In this document: in pieces, positions 45,347 through 54,322 of the stretch
Layout: each line of letters opens with the position of its first letter
Position numbering within the stretch: position 1 is the first letter of the stretch
Source: Alphaproteobacteria bacterium
GTDB taxonomy: Bacteria; Pseudomonadota; Alphaproteobacteria; TMED109
Direction of reading: 5' to 3'
Assembly: GCA_022825705.1 (NCBI GenBank)
Contig: JAJDWH010000001.1
Coordinates: forward strand, 1 to 57,417
DNA length: 57,417 nt
The notes under the pieces: model-generated
The model's database searches: none
What the model was told of the DNA's origin: nothing
Seen by the model: only the letters and a program-made list of their open reading frames with translations
Translations under genes and position numbers: made by a program

Positions 45347-47029
45347 TCAGGAACTTGTCCGATCGCTCTGCCGCGTGTACGGCGGGGGCCTGAAGTAGCG
45401 CGGGTACTCGCCGATCGCCGCCATGTCGATCTCGACCAGCGCCGGACCGCTTACCGCCAGTGCCTCCCGCATCGCCCCGTCGAGCTGATCCACCGCCTGC
45501 ACCCGTGCAAAGTGCAGCCCGGCCAGCGCCGCCAACTGCTGAAAATCCGGGGCCAGCAGATTGCCGAAGAAGTGCCGGCCGCCATACAGTGCGTCCTGGA
45601 TGTGCCGGATGACGCCGTATCCGTTGTCGTTCATGACGACGAAGACGACGTCCGACTGTTCCTGCACCGCGGTCCACACCTCGGCCAGGCTGAGACAGAA
45701 ACCGCCGTCTCCGCACATGGAGACAACCTTCCGGCCGTTGGCCCCGATGGCCGCGCCAATGCCGAACGGCAGCCCCGGGCCAATCGCCGCACTGATCGGA
45801 AAGACGTTGGTACACGGATCGCTGAGCGGAAAAATCCGGTTGCCCCACGTGCTGTTCGCGAGCGTGATGTCGCGAACCCAGACGGCATCGCGTGGCATCG
45901 CTTCGCGCAGGCGGGCCGGGAACTCCCGGTACGCATTCAGTCCGTCCGTATAGTTGGCCACTGCCCGATCCTTGGTTCCGGCAACCGTGGCAGCGTGCCC
46001 GGGGTCGATCGAGAGCGATGCCGCTTCCAGGCGACCGGCGATGGCGTCGAGGGCCGCCCCGGCCTCGCCCACATGAAAGAGGTCAGCGCTGTACGTGCGC
46101 CCGGACGCTGCGGGGTCCACGTCAATGTGAATCCGGCTTGCCGGGAGCGGCATGCTCATGTCGACAGTTTCCTGTCCACGAAGTCGACACCCGGCGACCA
46201 CCAAGAGATCGACGGAGCCCAGGAACTCGAGGCACTCGGGCGTGGTCATGAGGGGACCGAGAACCAATGGACTCTCTTCCGACACGACGCCGCGGCCGTT
46301 CCAGCTCGTCGCCAACGGGATGCCGAGCTCCAGCCAGCGTTCCACCGCAGCTCGAGCATGCTTGGCCCCGTTGCCGGTCCATAGCAGCGGGCGGCGCGCG
46401 TTCGCGACCCGTGCGGCGATCGCATCGAGGCCGGCAGTCGCACCGGGGTCGGGACGCGGTACCGGCAGGGACAGGAATTCGAGTTCCCCGGGCCGGGTGA
46501 CCGTTTCCCGCTGAATATCGATCGGAATCTCGACGCTGACCGGGCCGGTCGGCGGCGTCAGCGCCAGGGTGGCGGCTTGGACGAGCGTCCCAAAGGCGGT
46601 CTCCGCGCTCCGCACCCGAAATGCAGCCTTCGACACCGATTCCAGCATGCCGAGCTGATCCGGCACGTCATGCACCGGGCCCTGTGCACGGTCCAGATAC
46701 CCGCTCGCGGTCTGGCCGGTGAGGTGCAGCAGCGGGGTGCCGGCAAACCCGGCTTCGACCAGGGCCCCCGAGGCGTTCGCCGCTCCGGGGCCCGTGCTCG
46801 TGACCAGCACACCAAGCCCGCCCGACACCCGGGCATACGCATCGGCCATGTGCCCGGCCCCCGCCTCTCCGCGCCCCATCACGAACCGAATCGCGTTTCG
46901 GCGTCCGATGGCGTCCAGCATCGGAATATTGTGAATGGAGACCACGCCGAAGACCGTGGTCACCCCGATTACATCGAGAAATTCGGCAACCAGGTCACCG
47001 ACGGGGATGGCGTGTTCATTGCTATTCAT
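45347..47029 (-). CDS. ThDP-dependent enzyme, acetolactate-synthase-like
   Basis: A 560-residue protein with the three ThDP-enzyme domains: the PYR domain with catalytic Glu E55 (GRGEAGAGHMADAYAR), a central TH3 domain, and the PP domain with the ThDP/Mg motif GDGGFCLSLAEVWTAV ending in NDNGYG. The N-terminus (GVTTVFGVVSIHNIPMLDA) is of the acetolactate-synthase/benzoylformate-decarboxylase group. No regulatory subunit (ilvH) is next to it, so it is probably not the biosynthetic enzyme. Substrate unknown. ATG 47029 fits homology. Confidence 0.8.
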   Translation of the reverse strand: MNSNEHAIPVGDLVAEFLDVIGVTTVFGVVSIHNIPMLDAIGRRNAIRFVMGRGEAGAGHMADAYARVSGGLGVLVTSTGPGAANASGALVEAGFAGTPLLHLTGQTASGYLDRAQGPVHDVPDQLGMLESVSKAAFRVRSAETAFGTLVQAATLALTPPTGPVSVEIPIDIQRETVTRPGELEFLSLPVPRPDPGATAGLDAIAARVANARRPLLWTGNGAKHARAAVERWLELGIPLATSWNGRGVVSEESPLVLGPLMTTPECLEFLGSVDLLVVAGCRLRGQETVDMSMPLPASRIHIDVDPAASGRTYSADLFHVGEAGAALDAIAGRLEAASLSIDPGHAATVAGTKDRAVANYTDGLNAYREFPARLREAMPRDAVWVRDITLANSTWGNRIFPLSDPCTNVFPISAAIGPGLPFGIGAAIGANGRKVVSMCGDGGFCLSLAEVWTAVQEQSDVVFVVMNDNGYGVIRHIQDALYGGRHFFGNLLAPDFQQLAALAGLHFARVQAVDQLDGAMREALAVSGPALVEIDMAAIGEYPRYFRPPPYTRQSDRTSS

Positions 47030-47115
47030 GGTCGTTGGTCGCGGCTCGCGGTTGATGTACTCAGGCCTCGTCCGGCGCACGGTCGGCAAGCGGCCGGAGG
47101 TTGGCAGGCGTGACG

Positions 47116-47143
47116 TTGTGGCCGTAGTCTCCGCAGGTCATAG
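47116..47143 (+). promoter_or_regulatory. Possible tRNA-Ser promoter
   Basis: TTGTGG (47116-47121), 16-nt spacer, TCATAG (47138-47143). The -10 box ends 8 nt before the mature tRNA 5' end. The match is weak, but the position is right. Confidence 0.3.
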
Positions 47144-47150
47144 CCGAAGT

Positions 47151-47240
47151 GGATGGGTGGCTGAGTGGTCGAAAGCACCGGTCTTGAAAACCGGCGATTC
47201 CGCAAGGAATCCGGGGGTTCGAATCCCTCCCCATCCGCCA
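47151..47240 (+). tRNA. tRNA-Ser(UGA)
   Basis: A 90-nt class II tRNA with an encoded CCA. The acceptor stem GGATGGG (47151-47157) pairs with CCCATCC (47230-47236). The anticodon loop CTTGAAA shows TGA flanked by the ACCGG/CCGGT stem. A long variable arm (GATTCC...GGAATC) marks serine, and the T-loop GTTCGAATC is present. It lies about 1 kb from serS. Confidence 0.96.
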
Positions 47241-47248
47241 GCCCAGAT

Positions 47249-48232
47249 TCATGAATGCCCGGCTATGGCGCGCGGTTCGTAGAGTTCTTCGAGATACTCC
47301 AAGTCGCCCGCGTCGAGCGTTCGGCTGACTGCCTTCAACAGTGTGTCCAGTTGTTCCTGGCTCGACACCCCGACAATCGGTGCGGTAACAGCTGGTTGCG
47401 CCAACAGCCAGCCAAGGGCTACTTCCGGTCGGGAAGCTCCCAGACGCTCAGCAACTTCTCCAACCCGGTCGGCGATCGCAAAGTCGATGTCCCGGTAGTA
47501 CATGCTCTGGGCGATGTCATCGGTCTTGGCACGTACGGTGCCGCCACCTCCCTGGCGGTGTCGATTGCCCACGAGGAAGCCCCTGGCAAGCGGGCTCCAG
47601 GGGGTGACCGCAATACCTTGGTCGGCGCACAGCGGGATCATCTCCCGCTCTTCCTCGCGATAGATCAAGTTGTAGTGATTCTGCATCGACACGAACGGCG
47701 TCCAACCGTTCTGCCGTGCTACGGCCTGGGCTTTCATGAACTGCCAGGCGTACATGCTGGACGCACCGAGATACAGCGCCTTTCCAGCGCGCACCACGTC
47801 GTGCAGCGCTTCCATCGTTTCTTCGATCGGCGTTTCGTCGTCCCAGCGGTGAATGATGTAGATGTCGACGTAGTCGGTGCCGAGCCGGCGAAGCGAGGCG
47901 TCGATGCTCTCCATGATGTGCTTGCGTGACAGGCCGCGCTCATTCGGACCATCACCCATGCGCTGAAAGACCTTGGTGGCCAGCACGTACTCGTGACGTC
48001 GGAGGAGGCTTCCCAACACCCGGCCTGTCACTTCCTCACTACCTCCCAGCGCATAGACGTCCGCGGTATCGAAGAAATTGATTCCCGCGTCGACGGCCGC
48101 CTTGATGATCGGCCGGCTGGGCCCCTCCTCCATCACGTAATCCCGCCAGCCCGGGGTGCCGAACGTCATCATGCCCAGGCAAAGCTTTGAAACTTTGGTA
48201 CCTGTCCGTCCAAAGTTCACGTATTCCATCAT
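47249..48232 (-). CDS. Aldo/keto reductase
   Basis: A 327-residue NAD(P)H-dependent TIM-barrel reductase of the aryl-alcohol-dehydrogenase-like group. The catalytic tetrad is visible: Asp in FFDTADVY, the Tyr of the same motif, Lys in LATKVFQ and His in IIHRWDD. C-terminal cofactor residues follow PIVGVSS. AGGAG lies just before two adjacent ATGs at 48232/48229. Substrate unknown. Its end is 9 bp from the tRNA gene. Confidence 0.9.
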   Translation of the reverse strand: MMEYVNFGRTGTKVSKLCLGMMTFGTPGWRDYVMEEGPSRPIIKAAVDAGINFFDTADVYALGGSEEVTGRVLGSLLRRHEYVLATKVFQRMGDGPNERGLSRKHIMESIDASLRRLGTDYVDIYIIHRWDDETPIEETMEALHDVVRAGKALYLGASSMYAWQFMKAQAVARQNGWTPFVSMQNHYNLIYREEEREMIPLCADQGIAVTPWSPLARGFLVGNRHRQGGGGTVRAKTDDIAQSMYYRDIDFAIADRVGEVAERLGASRPEVALGWLLAQPAVTAPIVGVSSQEQLDTLLKAVSRTLDAGDLEYLEELYEPRAIAGHS

Positions 48233-48260
48233 GGATCTCCTGTAGATGAAGGTCTGATTG

Positions 48261-49541
48261 TCAGTCTGAAGTGGCGGAAATTCGCTCGAGGTGACCAAGG
48301 TAGGGCCGCAGGGCGACGGGAACGGTGATGGACCCGTCCGCCTCCTGGTAGTTCTCCATCACGGCGATCAGCAGTCGCCCGGCTGCGACGCCGGATCCGT
48401 TCAGCGTGTGGACATGCTGCAGGTCCCCGGAATCCGGAAGACGATACCGGGCGTTCATGCGGCGGGCCTGAAAGTCGCCGCAGTTGGAACAGCTGGAAAT
48501 TTCCCGGAACGCCTCCTGACCGGGCAGCCAGACCTCGAGGTCGAGAGTCTTGCGAGCAGCGAAGCCCATGTCGCCGCTCGAGAGCAAGACCACCCGGTAA
48601 GCAAGGCCCAGTTGCTGCAGCACGGTTTCAGCGCAGCGCGTCATGCGTTGCAATTCAGCGTCTGAATCTTCCGGACGGGTGATCGATACCAGTTCGACCT
48701 TGCTGAACTGATGCATGCGGATCATGCCGCGATTGTCGCGGCCGCCGGCACCGGCTTCCGCCCGATAGCACGGTGTGAGAGCGGTGTACCGCTGGGGGAG
48801 TGTGTTGCCATCCTGAATCTCGCCGGCGACCAAATTCGTGAGCGGCACCTCAGCGGTAGGAATGAGCCAGTACCCGTCGGTGGTTTGAAATAGATCTTCC
48901 GCAAACTTGGGAAGCTGACCGGTGCCGTACAGCGCGGTTTCGCGTACCAGCGCGGGCGGACTGACTTCCTGGTAGCCGTGTTCCTGGGTCTGGAGGTCCA
49001 TCATGAAAGCGGTCAGGGCCCGCTCGAGCCGGGCGAGCGCGCCCGTCAGAATCACGAACCGTGCCCCGGACATGCGGGCGGACCGCTGGAAATCCATCAA
49101 GCCGAGCTCTTCACCCAAGGTCACATGGTCACGGGCCTTGAACCCGAAGTCTGGCGGCTCGCCCCAATGCCGAAGTTCCTGGTTCGCGCTCTCGTCAGGG
49201 CCGTCCGGGACGTCAGGCGCGGGCAGATTCGGGAGTTCCGACAGCATGGTCTGGACCTCAGCGTCCAGCTCATCGGCACGTGTCTGAAGCTCGGAGATCG
49301 AGCGCTTGAGATCGCCGACCTGCCGCACGAGCTCCGCCACATCCTCCCCGGCCGCCTTCCGCGCCCCGATTTCGCGACTGGTTGCGTTCCGTTCGGTCTG
49401 GGCGGCTTGCAGATCGGTCAGGCATTTGCGCCTGCGGGCATCCACTTCGAGCAATGCCGCCGCCTGCGGCTTGAGCCCGCGCCGCGCCAGGCCCGCGTCA
49501 AACTGCTTCGGATTCGCCCGAATCCACGACATCGCAAACAT
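48261..49541 (-). CDS. serS: Seryl-tRNA synthetase
   Basis: A 426-residue class II synthetase. The N-terminal tRNA-binding coiled coil (about residues 30-100) grips the long variable arm of tRNA-Ser. Motif 2 is [27 protein letters not shown], motif 3 is [19 protein letters not shown], and the serine site TAEVPLTNL is intact. It follows tatC by 11 nt, the usual tatABC-serS order in this class. Confidence 0.95.
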   Translation of the reverse strand: MFAMSWIRANPKQFDAGLARRGLKPQAAALLEVDARRRKCLTDLQAAQTERNATSREIGARKAAGEDVAELVRQVGDLKRSISELQTRADELDAEVQTMLSELPNLPAPDVPDGPDESANQELRHWGEPPDFGFKARDHVTLGEELGLMDFQRSARMSGARFVILTGALARLERALTAFMMDLQTQEHGYQEVSPPALVRETALYGTGQLPKFAEDLFQTTDGYWLIPTAEVPLTNLVAGEIQDGNTLPQRYTALTPCYRAEAGAGGRDNRGMIRMHQFSKVELVSITRPEDSDAELQRMTRCAETVLQQLGLAYRVVLLSSGDMGFAARKTLDLEVWLPGQEAFREISSCSNCGDFQARRMNARYRLPDSGDLQHVHTLNGSGVAAGRLLIAVMENYQEADGSITVPVALRPYLGHLERISATSD

Positions 49542-49552
49542 GGAACGCCTGC

Positions 49553-50443
49553 CTATCTGCCCATGTGGTAGTCGGTTTCAGGAATATCATCGTCGGTCCC
49601 GTCATCGGGCGGCGTGTCGTCCCCGTCGTCGCCGTCATCCGAGAGATCGTCGTGCTCCCGCGCGTAGCGCCGTTCCATTGCGGCGGCCAGCAGGATGGAA
49701 ATCTCGAACAGTACGATGATCGGGATCCCGAGGCCGACCTGGCTGATCAGGTCCGGCGGCGTCAAGAGGGCGGCACCGACAAATGCGATGACCACCGCGT
49801 ACTTCCGCCGCTTCCGCAGGGCGGCGGCGGTCGTGAGGCCCGCCCGTGCGAGCAAGGTGATGGCGACGGGCAACTGGAACGCCAGGCCAAAGGCAAACAT
49901 GAGCTTTAGGACGAGCGACAGGTACTCGTTGACCTTGGCCTCGAGCTCGATGGCCAGACCGGTATCGACCCCGGCGGTCTGGAAGGACAGAAAAAAGGAC
50001 CAGGCGAGCGGGAATATGAAGGCGTAGACCAGCGTCGCGCCCGAGGCGAACAGCACGGGCGTGGCGACCAGAAAGGGCAGGAATGCACGGCGCTCGGTGC
50101 GGTACAGTCCCGGTGCGGCGAACTTGTACAACTGTGTCGCAATGACGGGAAACGAGACAAAGAGCGCGGCGTAAAAGGAGACCTTCAGGTAGGTGAAGAA
50201 CGCCTCGGTCAGCGCTGTGTAGATCATGCGCGGATTCTCGACGCCGCGCTCTTCGTAGATCTTCGCGAGCGGTCTGACCAGAAATGCGTAGATGTCTTCG
50301 GCGAAGACATACGCGATCACGAAGCACACAAAAAAGGCGACGACTGCCCACTTCAGGCGGTCGCGCAATTCGATTAGATGGTCGATTAAGGGTGCCCTGG
50401 AGGCCTCGATCTCCGCTTCATCCCGGTCCGTTCGCGACGCCAT
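49553..50443 (-). CDS. tatC: Sec-independent translocase TatC
   Basis: A 296-residue core of the twin-arginine translocase with six membrane segments. The N-terminal cytosolic helix [13 protein letters not shown] carries the conserved Glu that reads the RR signal. A long Asp-rich tail (about 30 residues after [11 protein letters not shown]) is beyond the usual end. Tat is needed to export the FDH alpha subunit encoded here. Confidence 0.95.
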   Translation of the reverse strand: MASRTDRDEAEIEASRAPLIDHLIELRDRLKWAVVAFFVCFVIAYVFAEDIYAFLVRPLAKIYEERGVENPRMIYTALTEAFFTYLKVSFYAALFVSFPVIATQLYKFAAPGLYRTERRAFLPFLVATPVLFASGATLVYAFIFPLAWSFFLSFQTAGVDTGLAIELEAKVNEYLSLVLKLMFAFGLAFQLPVAITLLARAGLTTAAALRKRRKYAVVIAFVGAALLTPPDLISQVGLGIPIIVLFEISILLAAAMERRYAREHDDLSDDGDDGDDTPPDDGTDDDIPETDYHMGR

Positions 50444-50452
50444 ATCCCGAAA

Positions 50453-50980
50453 CTAGGCCTCGTCGCTGCCTTGTTCGGGGTCGCCGGCGCGAACATGGCG
50501 GAGTCCTACCGGACGCGAAGCGGGTTCCTTGGGGTCGGACGGGGCACGGGCAACCGTCCCGGCGGGCTGTGCCAGCGGGGTCCCGCTCGGCATGGTTGGC
50601 GGGCGCGCCGGGGGCGGGACCGGCGCCGGCTCGGCCGGCAGCGGCGCCTCTTCCTCGACTGCCGAGTTGGCGGATCCGTTCGAATCGGACGGAACCCGGA
50701 CATCCTGCAGCGACCGGGTGAGTTCCCCGCCCGGGTCTATCGTGGAACGGATCTCGTCCCGGAAGCCGCTCCGTGCGGATTCCACCGTCTTCCGGACCTC
50801 GTCGAGTTCGGCCTCGCGGACCGCATCGTCAACCGATTCACGGAATTCCTTGGCCAGCGCGCGGATCTTTCCTGCCCACTGCCCCACCGTGCGGAGAACT
50901 TTCGGGATATCCCTCGGCCCGACGACAAAGAGCACCACCACACTGATGACAAGGACTTCCGTCCAGCCAATGTCCAGCAT
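50453..50980 (-). CDS. tatB: Sec-independent translocase TatB
   Basis: A 175-residue protein with one short membrane helix (TEVLVISVVVLFVVGP), the Gly-Pro hinge, then a long amphipathic helix with many acidic residues and a Pro/Ala-rich C-terminal tail. This layout, with the KVLRTVGQW segment, identifies TatB rather than TatA. It is placed between tatA and tatC. Confidence 0.92.
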   Translation of the reverse strand: MLDIGWTEVLVISVVVLFVVGPRDIPKVLRTVGQWAGKIRALAKEFRESVDDAVREAELDEVRKTVESARSGFRDEIRSTIDPGGELTRSLQDVRVPSDSNGSANSAVEEEAPLPAEPAPVPPPARPPTMPSGTPLAQPAGTVARAPSDPKEPASRPVGLRHVRAGDPEQGSDEA

Positions 50981-51010
50981 CAGAGCCTCGGTGCACGCCG
51001 GGCCGTGCCG

Positions 51011-51259
51011 TTACGATTTGGCCGATTCGTCGGCTTTCGCGGTGGCGGCGGCCGTAGGTGTGGCTTCTTCAGCGCCGGTTGCTTCGTGCGCTACTTCCTT
51101 CGGTCCGTCGGCGTCAGCCGCGACCTCTTCCTTCATACCGGAACGGAAACTCTTGATCCCTTTGGCCAGATCGCCCATCACCCGGGGCAGCTTGCCGGCG
51201 CCGAAAAGAATCAGAACGATCGCAAGGATCAGAATGACTTGCCAAATGCCAATGCCCAT
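51011..51259 (-). CDS. tatA: Sec-independent translocase TatA
   Basis: An 82-residue pore-forming subunit: membrane helix (IWQVILILAIVLILF), then FGAGKLPRVMGDLAKGIKSFR with the FG hinge and basic amphipathic helix, then an Ala/Glu-rich tail. GGAGG precedes the ATG. First gene of the tatABC-serS unit. Confidence 0.94.
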   Translation of the reverse strand: MGIGIWQVILILAIVLILFGAGKLPRVMGDLAKGIKSFRSGMKEEVAADADGPKEVAHEATGAEEATPTAAATAKADESAKS

Positions 51260-51343
51260 GGCCCTAGAACCTCCGACTGCGCCATGGTTGGGGGACGCAA
51301 CCCGCGATGCTCAGTATGGCAAAGATGCGCAGTTCCGCAACAA

Positions 51344-52423
51344 TCAGCCGCCTACTGGAAACACGAACGCCCGCGCGGGATCCAGCCGAACGAGGATCTC
51401 GGCACCTTCCGCCGGCGCCGAATCCGCTGGCACGCGGGCATGCAGAATTCTGCTGTCATCCCGGGGCTGAATCGCGACGACCGCGAGCGCACCCAGGCTG
51501 CGGACGCTTCGAACCGTCACGGGAGTCCCGTCACCGAGCAGCAATCCTTCTTCCCGCACCAGCAGTTCGGCTGCACTCCCGTCGGAAAATCCGGGTGCCC
51601 TGACCGGCCCGAACGGCGTGGCCACTTGTCCGCCCTGCACTTTCACCGGAATCCGATTGACGTGCCCCAAGATGCCCGCGCAAAAGGCGTCGTTCGGATG
51701 GGAATAGATTTCTTCCGGCGTGCCAAGCTGCAGGACCCTCCCGTCGTGCATCACGCTGATGCGGTCGGCAAACCGCATCGCATCTTCTGGATTGTGGCCA
51801 ACGAGGACGGCGACGATCCCGGAATCACGAAGAACCCGGCAAACCGCAGCAGCCAGGTCGGTCCGAAGTTGCGGGTCAAGGCCGGAAAACGGCTCGTCGA
51901 GCAACATCACATCCGGATCCGTGGCGAGAGCTCTCGCAAGCGCAACCCTTTGCGCTTCACCCCCGGACAACGTATGCGGCAGGCGCTCGGCAACGTCAGC
52001 AAGTTCCACGCGCTCCAGCATCTCCTGCGCCCGCGTGGCACGAGCCGGTCGGGCCCGTCCGTTAAGGCCGAACGCCACGTTGTCCGCGGCGCTCAGATGC
52101 GGGAAAAGAGCGGCATTCTGGAAGACCATCCCCACTCGGCGCTGCTCAGGCGGTACTTCGATGGACCTGTTGGCCAATACGCGGCCATCAACGACGATGG
52201 AGCCGCCGTGAATATGTTCGATGCCGGCGATGGCTCGCAACAGCGTGGTCTTGCCCGCTCCGGACGGTCCGACGATCCACAGGACCTCCCCGTGCTTGGC
52301 ATCGAGGAAGATGTCGGCAATCAGCTGCTTCCCGCTTGCCTGCGATCGTACCGACAGGCCCCGGACTTCCAGACCGCGCCTCGATTCACCTGCCATCATT
52401 CCCGGGCCCGCGCTATCGAACAT
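51344..52423 (-). CDS. fbpC: ABC transporter ATP-binding protein, Fe(III) type
   Basis: A 359-residue ATPase. Walker A is GPSGAGKTT, the signature is LSGGEAQRVALARAL, Walker B is VMLLDEPFSGLD, and the switch His is in VLVGHN. A TOBE-like C-terminal domain (about residues 240-350) fits the FbpC/PotA group. Several ATGs (52423, 52399, 52396) precede the core; the start is uncertain. It lies 166-215 nt beyond the permease gene. Confidence 0.88.
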   Translation of the reverse strand: MFDSAGPGMMAGESRRGLEVRGLSVRSQASGKQLIADIFLDAKHGEVLWIVGPSGAGKTTLLRAIAGIEHIHGGSIVVDGRVLANRSIEVPPEQRRVGMVFQNAALFPHLSAADNVAFGLNGRARPARATRAQEMLERVELADVAERLPHTLSGGEAQRVALARALATDPDVMLLDEPFSGLDPQLRTDLAAAVCRVLRDSGIVAVLVGHNPEDAMRFADRISVMHDGRVLQLGTPEEIYSHPNDAFCAGILGHVNRIPVKVQGGQVATPFGPVRAPGFSDGSAAELLVREEGLLLGDGTPVTVRSVRSLGALAVVAIQPRDDSRILHARVPADSAPAEGAEILVRLDPARAFVFPVGG

Positions 52424-52590
52424 GCCACCATCGCATCTAACTGACCCAAGAAGCAATGGCAAAGCGTGCAAGTTCCGAACACTTGCAGGTGTTCTACGGG
52501 TGGTTCGGCTGGTCGGGCGTCCGGGTCACCGAAGCGGGCTTCTTGATGAGTTCGCGCCGTGCCGTCCAGAAAGCTGATCGCTTGCAAAGG

Positions 52591-52624
52591 ACCGGCGCCG
52601 TTCCGACGGTTGAAACGGCGCGGT
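52591..52624 (-). promoter_or_regulatory. Hairpin between permease and ATPase genes (possible attenuator)
   Basis: An inverted repeat, GCGCCGTT (52595-52602) and AACGGCGC (52614-52621), extended to 11 pairs with one bulge, begins 14 nt past the permease stop. On the minus strand only CCTTT follows, so termination would be partial at best. It could lower ATPase expression relative to the binding protein and permease. Confidence 0.35.
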
Positions 52625-52637
52625 CAGCCCTATTCCG

Positions 52638-54317
52638 TCAGGATGAGGTCTCGGCAATGACGCTTGGTTGCAGGAAGCGCCGCGACAGCACGATCAGGGG
52701 AACCAGCCCCACAGCGACAATCGCGATCGCAGGAAGGGCCGCGTCCGCCATCCGCTCTTCGTGCGCCATCTCGAACGCCCGCACCGCTAACGTGTTGAAA
52801 TCAAAGGGACGCAGGATCAGCGTGGCGGGCAGTTCCTTCATTACCTCGACGAACACCAGCGCCGCGGCGGTGGCAATTCCCCCACGGAGAAGTGGAACGT
52901 GCACCCGGACCAACATGCCGCGGGGGAACACCCCCAGGGTCCGTGCCGCCGCGTCCAGCGTGCCCGGAATGCGGTGATACGAACTCTCGAGTGCGTTCAT
53001 CGACACAGCGAGGAAACGGACCGCATACGCAAACAACAGGACCGTCACGGTCCCGGACAGCAGCAGGCCGGTACCTGCCCCGAATATCATCCGGCTCACG
53101 TCGTCCACGGCGTGATCGAACAACGAGCACGATCCCAATACGCCAACCGCCACGACCACGCCTGGCACCGCATATCCGGCGCCGGCGGTCCGAGCAAACG
53201 GGCGAACGATGGCTGGATCAAGGCGCAGGCCGAACACCACCAACCACGCGATCGCCACAGTCAAGGCCGTGGCGGTGAATGCCAGAACCAGGGTGTTCAG
53301 CATGATCGCAGGGAATGCGGGATCAATGGGCGCTCCGGCGCGCACATGCCACCAGGCGAGAACGGCGGCGGGCAGCGCAAAGCCGAGCAGTACCGGCAAC
53401 CCGCACCCGAGCGTGGCGAATGCCGCGTGTCGGCCGCGCAACACATACCGGATAACCGGTCGGCTCCGATCGTTTTCCGGATGGTAGCGGAGCGATTTGC
53501 GCAGTCGTCGTTCCGCCCACAAGACCGCAAGGACGACGAGCAGCAAAACGGTAGCCAGCCGCGCCGCAGCGCCGATATCCCCGAACCCGAACCACGCCCG
53601 GTAGATCCCCGTGGTAAAGGTACCGATGCCGAACAGTTCCATGACGCCGATGTCATTCAGCGTTTCCATGACCGCCAGTGCACAGCCGGCGACCAAGGCG
53701 GGACGCGCCAGCGGCACCGCGAGGGTGCGAAAGATTCGGAGCGGCCCCCGGCCCAGCAATCGGCCCGTTTCGATCAACGTCGCCGATTGGGTCGCGAACG
53801 CGGTCTGGACGAGCAGGTATACGTAGGGATAGAGCACTAGGGAAAGCACGACGACTGCCCCAAGCGGCGAACGCACCGCGGGAAACCAGTAGTCGCCCTT
53901 CACCCAGCCGAAGTAGTCCCGCAAGGCAGACTGGATCGGTCCCGCGAACTCAAGCAGGTCACCGTAGACAAAGGCGGCAATGTAGCCGGGCAGGGCGAGC
54001 GGCAAGACCAGAGCCCAGCTGAAGAACGCGCGTCCGGGAAAATCACACATGGCGATGAGCCAAGCCGTGCTGACTCCGAGAATCGCCGTCCCGAGTGCGA
54101 CCCCCAGGGCAATCCCGACCGTGTTGACGATGTAGCCGGCGAGGACGGTATCAACGAGATGCGGCCACAGATCGTTGGCGGGTGCCGAGAGACCGAACAC
54201 CACTACCAGGAGCGGCCCGATCAGCAGCAGCGACGTCACCGACGCGGTCCATGTCCAACTGTTCAGCGTACGGATGCGGCGCCGGGCACTGTTCAGGCGG
54301 GCCAGAGCAGCACCCAT
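52638..54317 (-). CDS. fbpB: Fe(III) ABC transporter permease, fused two-domain
   Basis: A 559-residue inner-membrane protein with about 12 hydrophobic segments. It has two permease halves, each with an EAA-like loop (ETGRLLGRGPLRIFRTLAVPLARPAL near 190; DAARTLGVFPRGMLVRVHVPLLRGG near 460), as in FbpB/SfuB. It starts directly after the binding-protein stop (ACAGGATG). Confidence 0.92.
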   Translation of the reverse strand: MGAALARLNSARRRIRTLNSWTWTASVTSLLLIGPLLVVVFGLSAPANDLWPHLVDTVLAGYIVNTVGIALGVALGTAILGVSTAWLIAMCDFPGRAFFSWALVLPLALPGYIAAFVYGDLLEFAGPIQSALRDYFGWVKGDYWFPAVRSPLGAVVVLSLVLYPYVYLLVQTAFATQSATLIETGRLLGRGPLRIFRTLAVPLARPALVAGCALAVMETLNDIGVMELFGIGTFTTGIYRAWFGFGDIGAAARLATVLLLVVLAVLWAERRLRKSLRYHPENDRSRPVIRYVLRGRHAAFATLGCGLPVLLGFALPAAVLAWWHVRAGAPIDPAFPAIMLNTLVLAFTATALTVAIAWLVVFGLRLDPAIVRPFARTAGAGYAVPGVVVAVGVLGSCSLFDHAVDDVSRMIFGAGTGLLLSGTVTVLLFAYAVRFLAVSMNALESSYHRIPGTLDAAARTLGVFPRGMLVRVHVPLLRGGIATAAALVFVEVMKELPATLILRPFDFNTLAVRAFEMAHEERMADAALPAIAIVAVGLVPLIVLSRRFLQPSVIAETSS

Positions 54318-54322
54318 CCTGT

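Noticed and set aside
50471..52444. Very long plus-strand open frame (657 codons) across tatB, tatA and fbpC
   Set aside because: Low-complexity, Arg/Pro-rich translation with no family features. It lies opposite three well-supported genes and is a by-product of GC-rich codon use.
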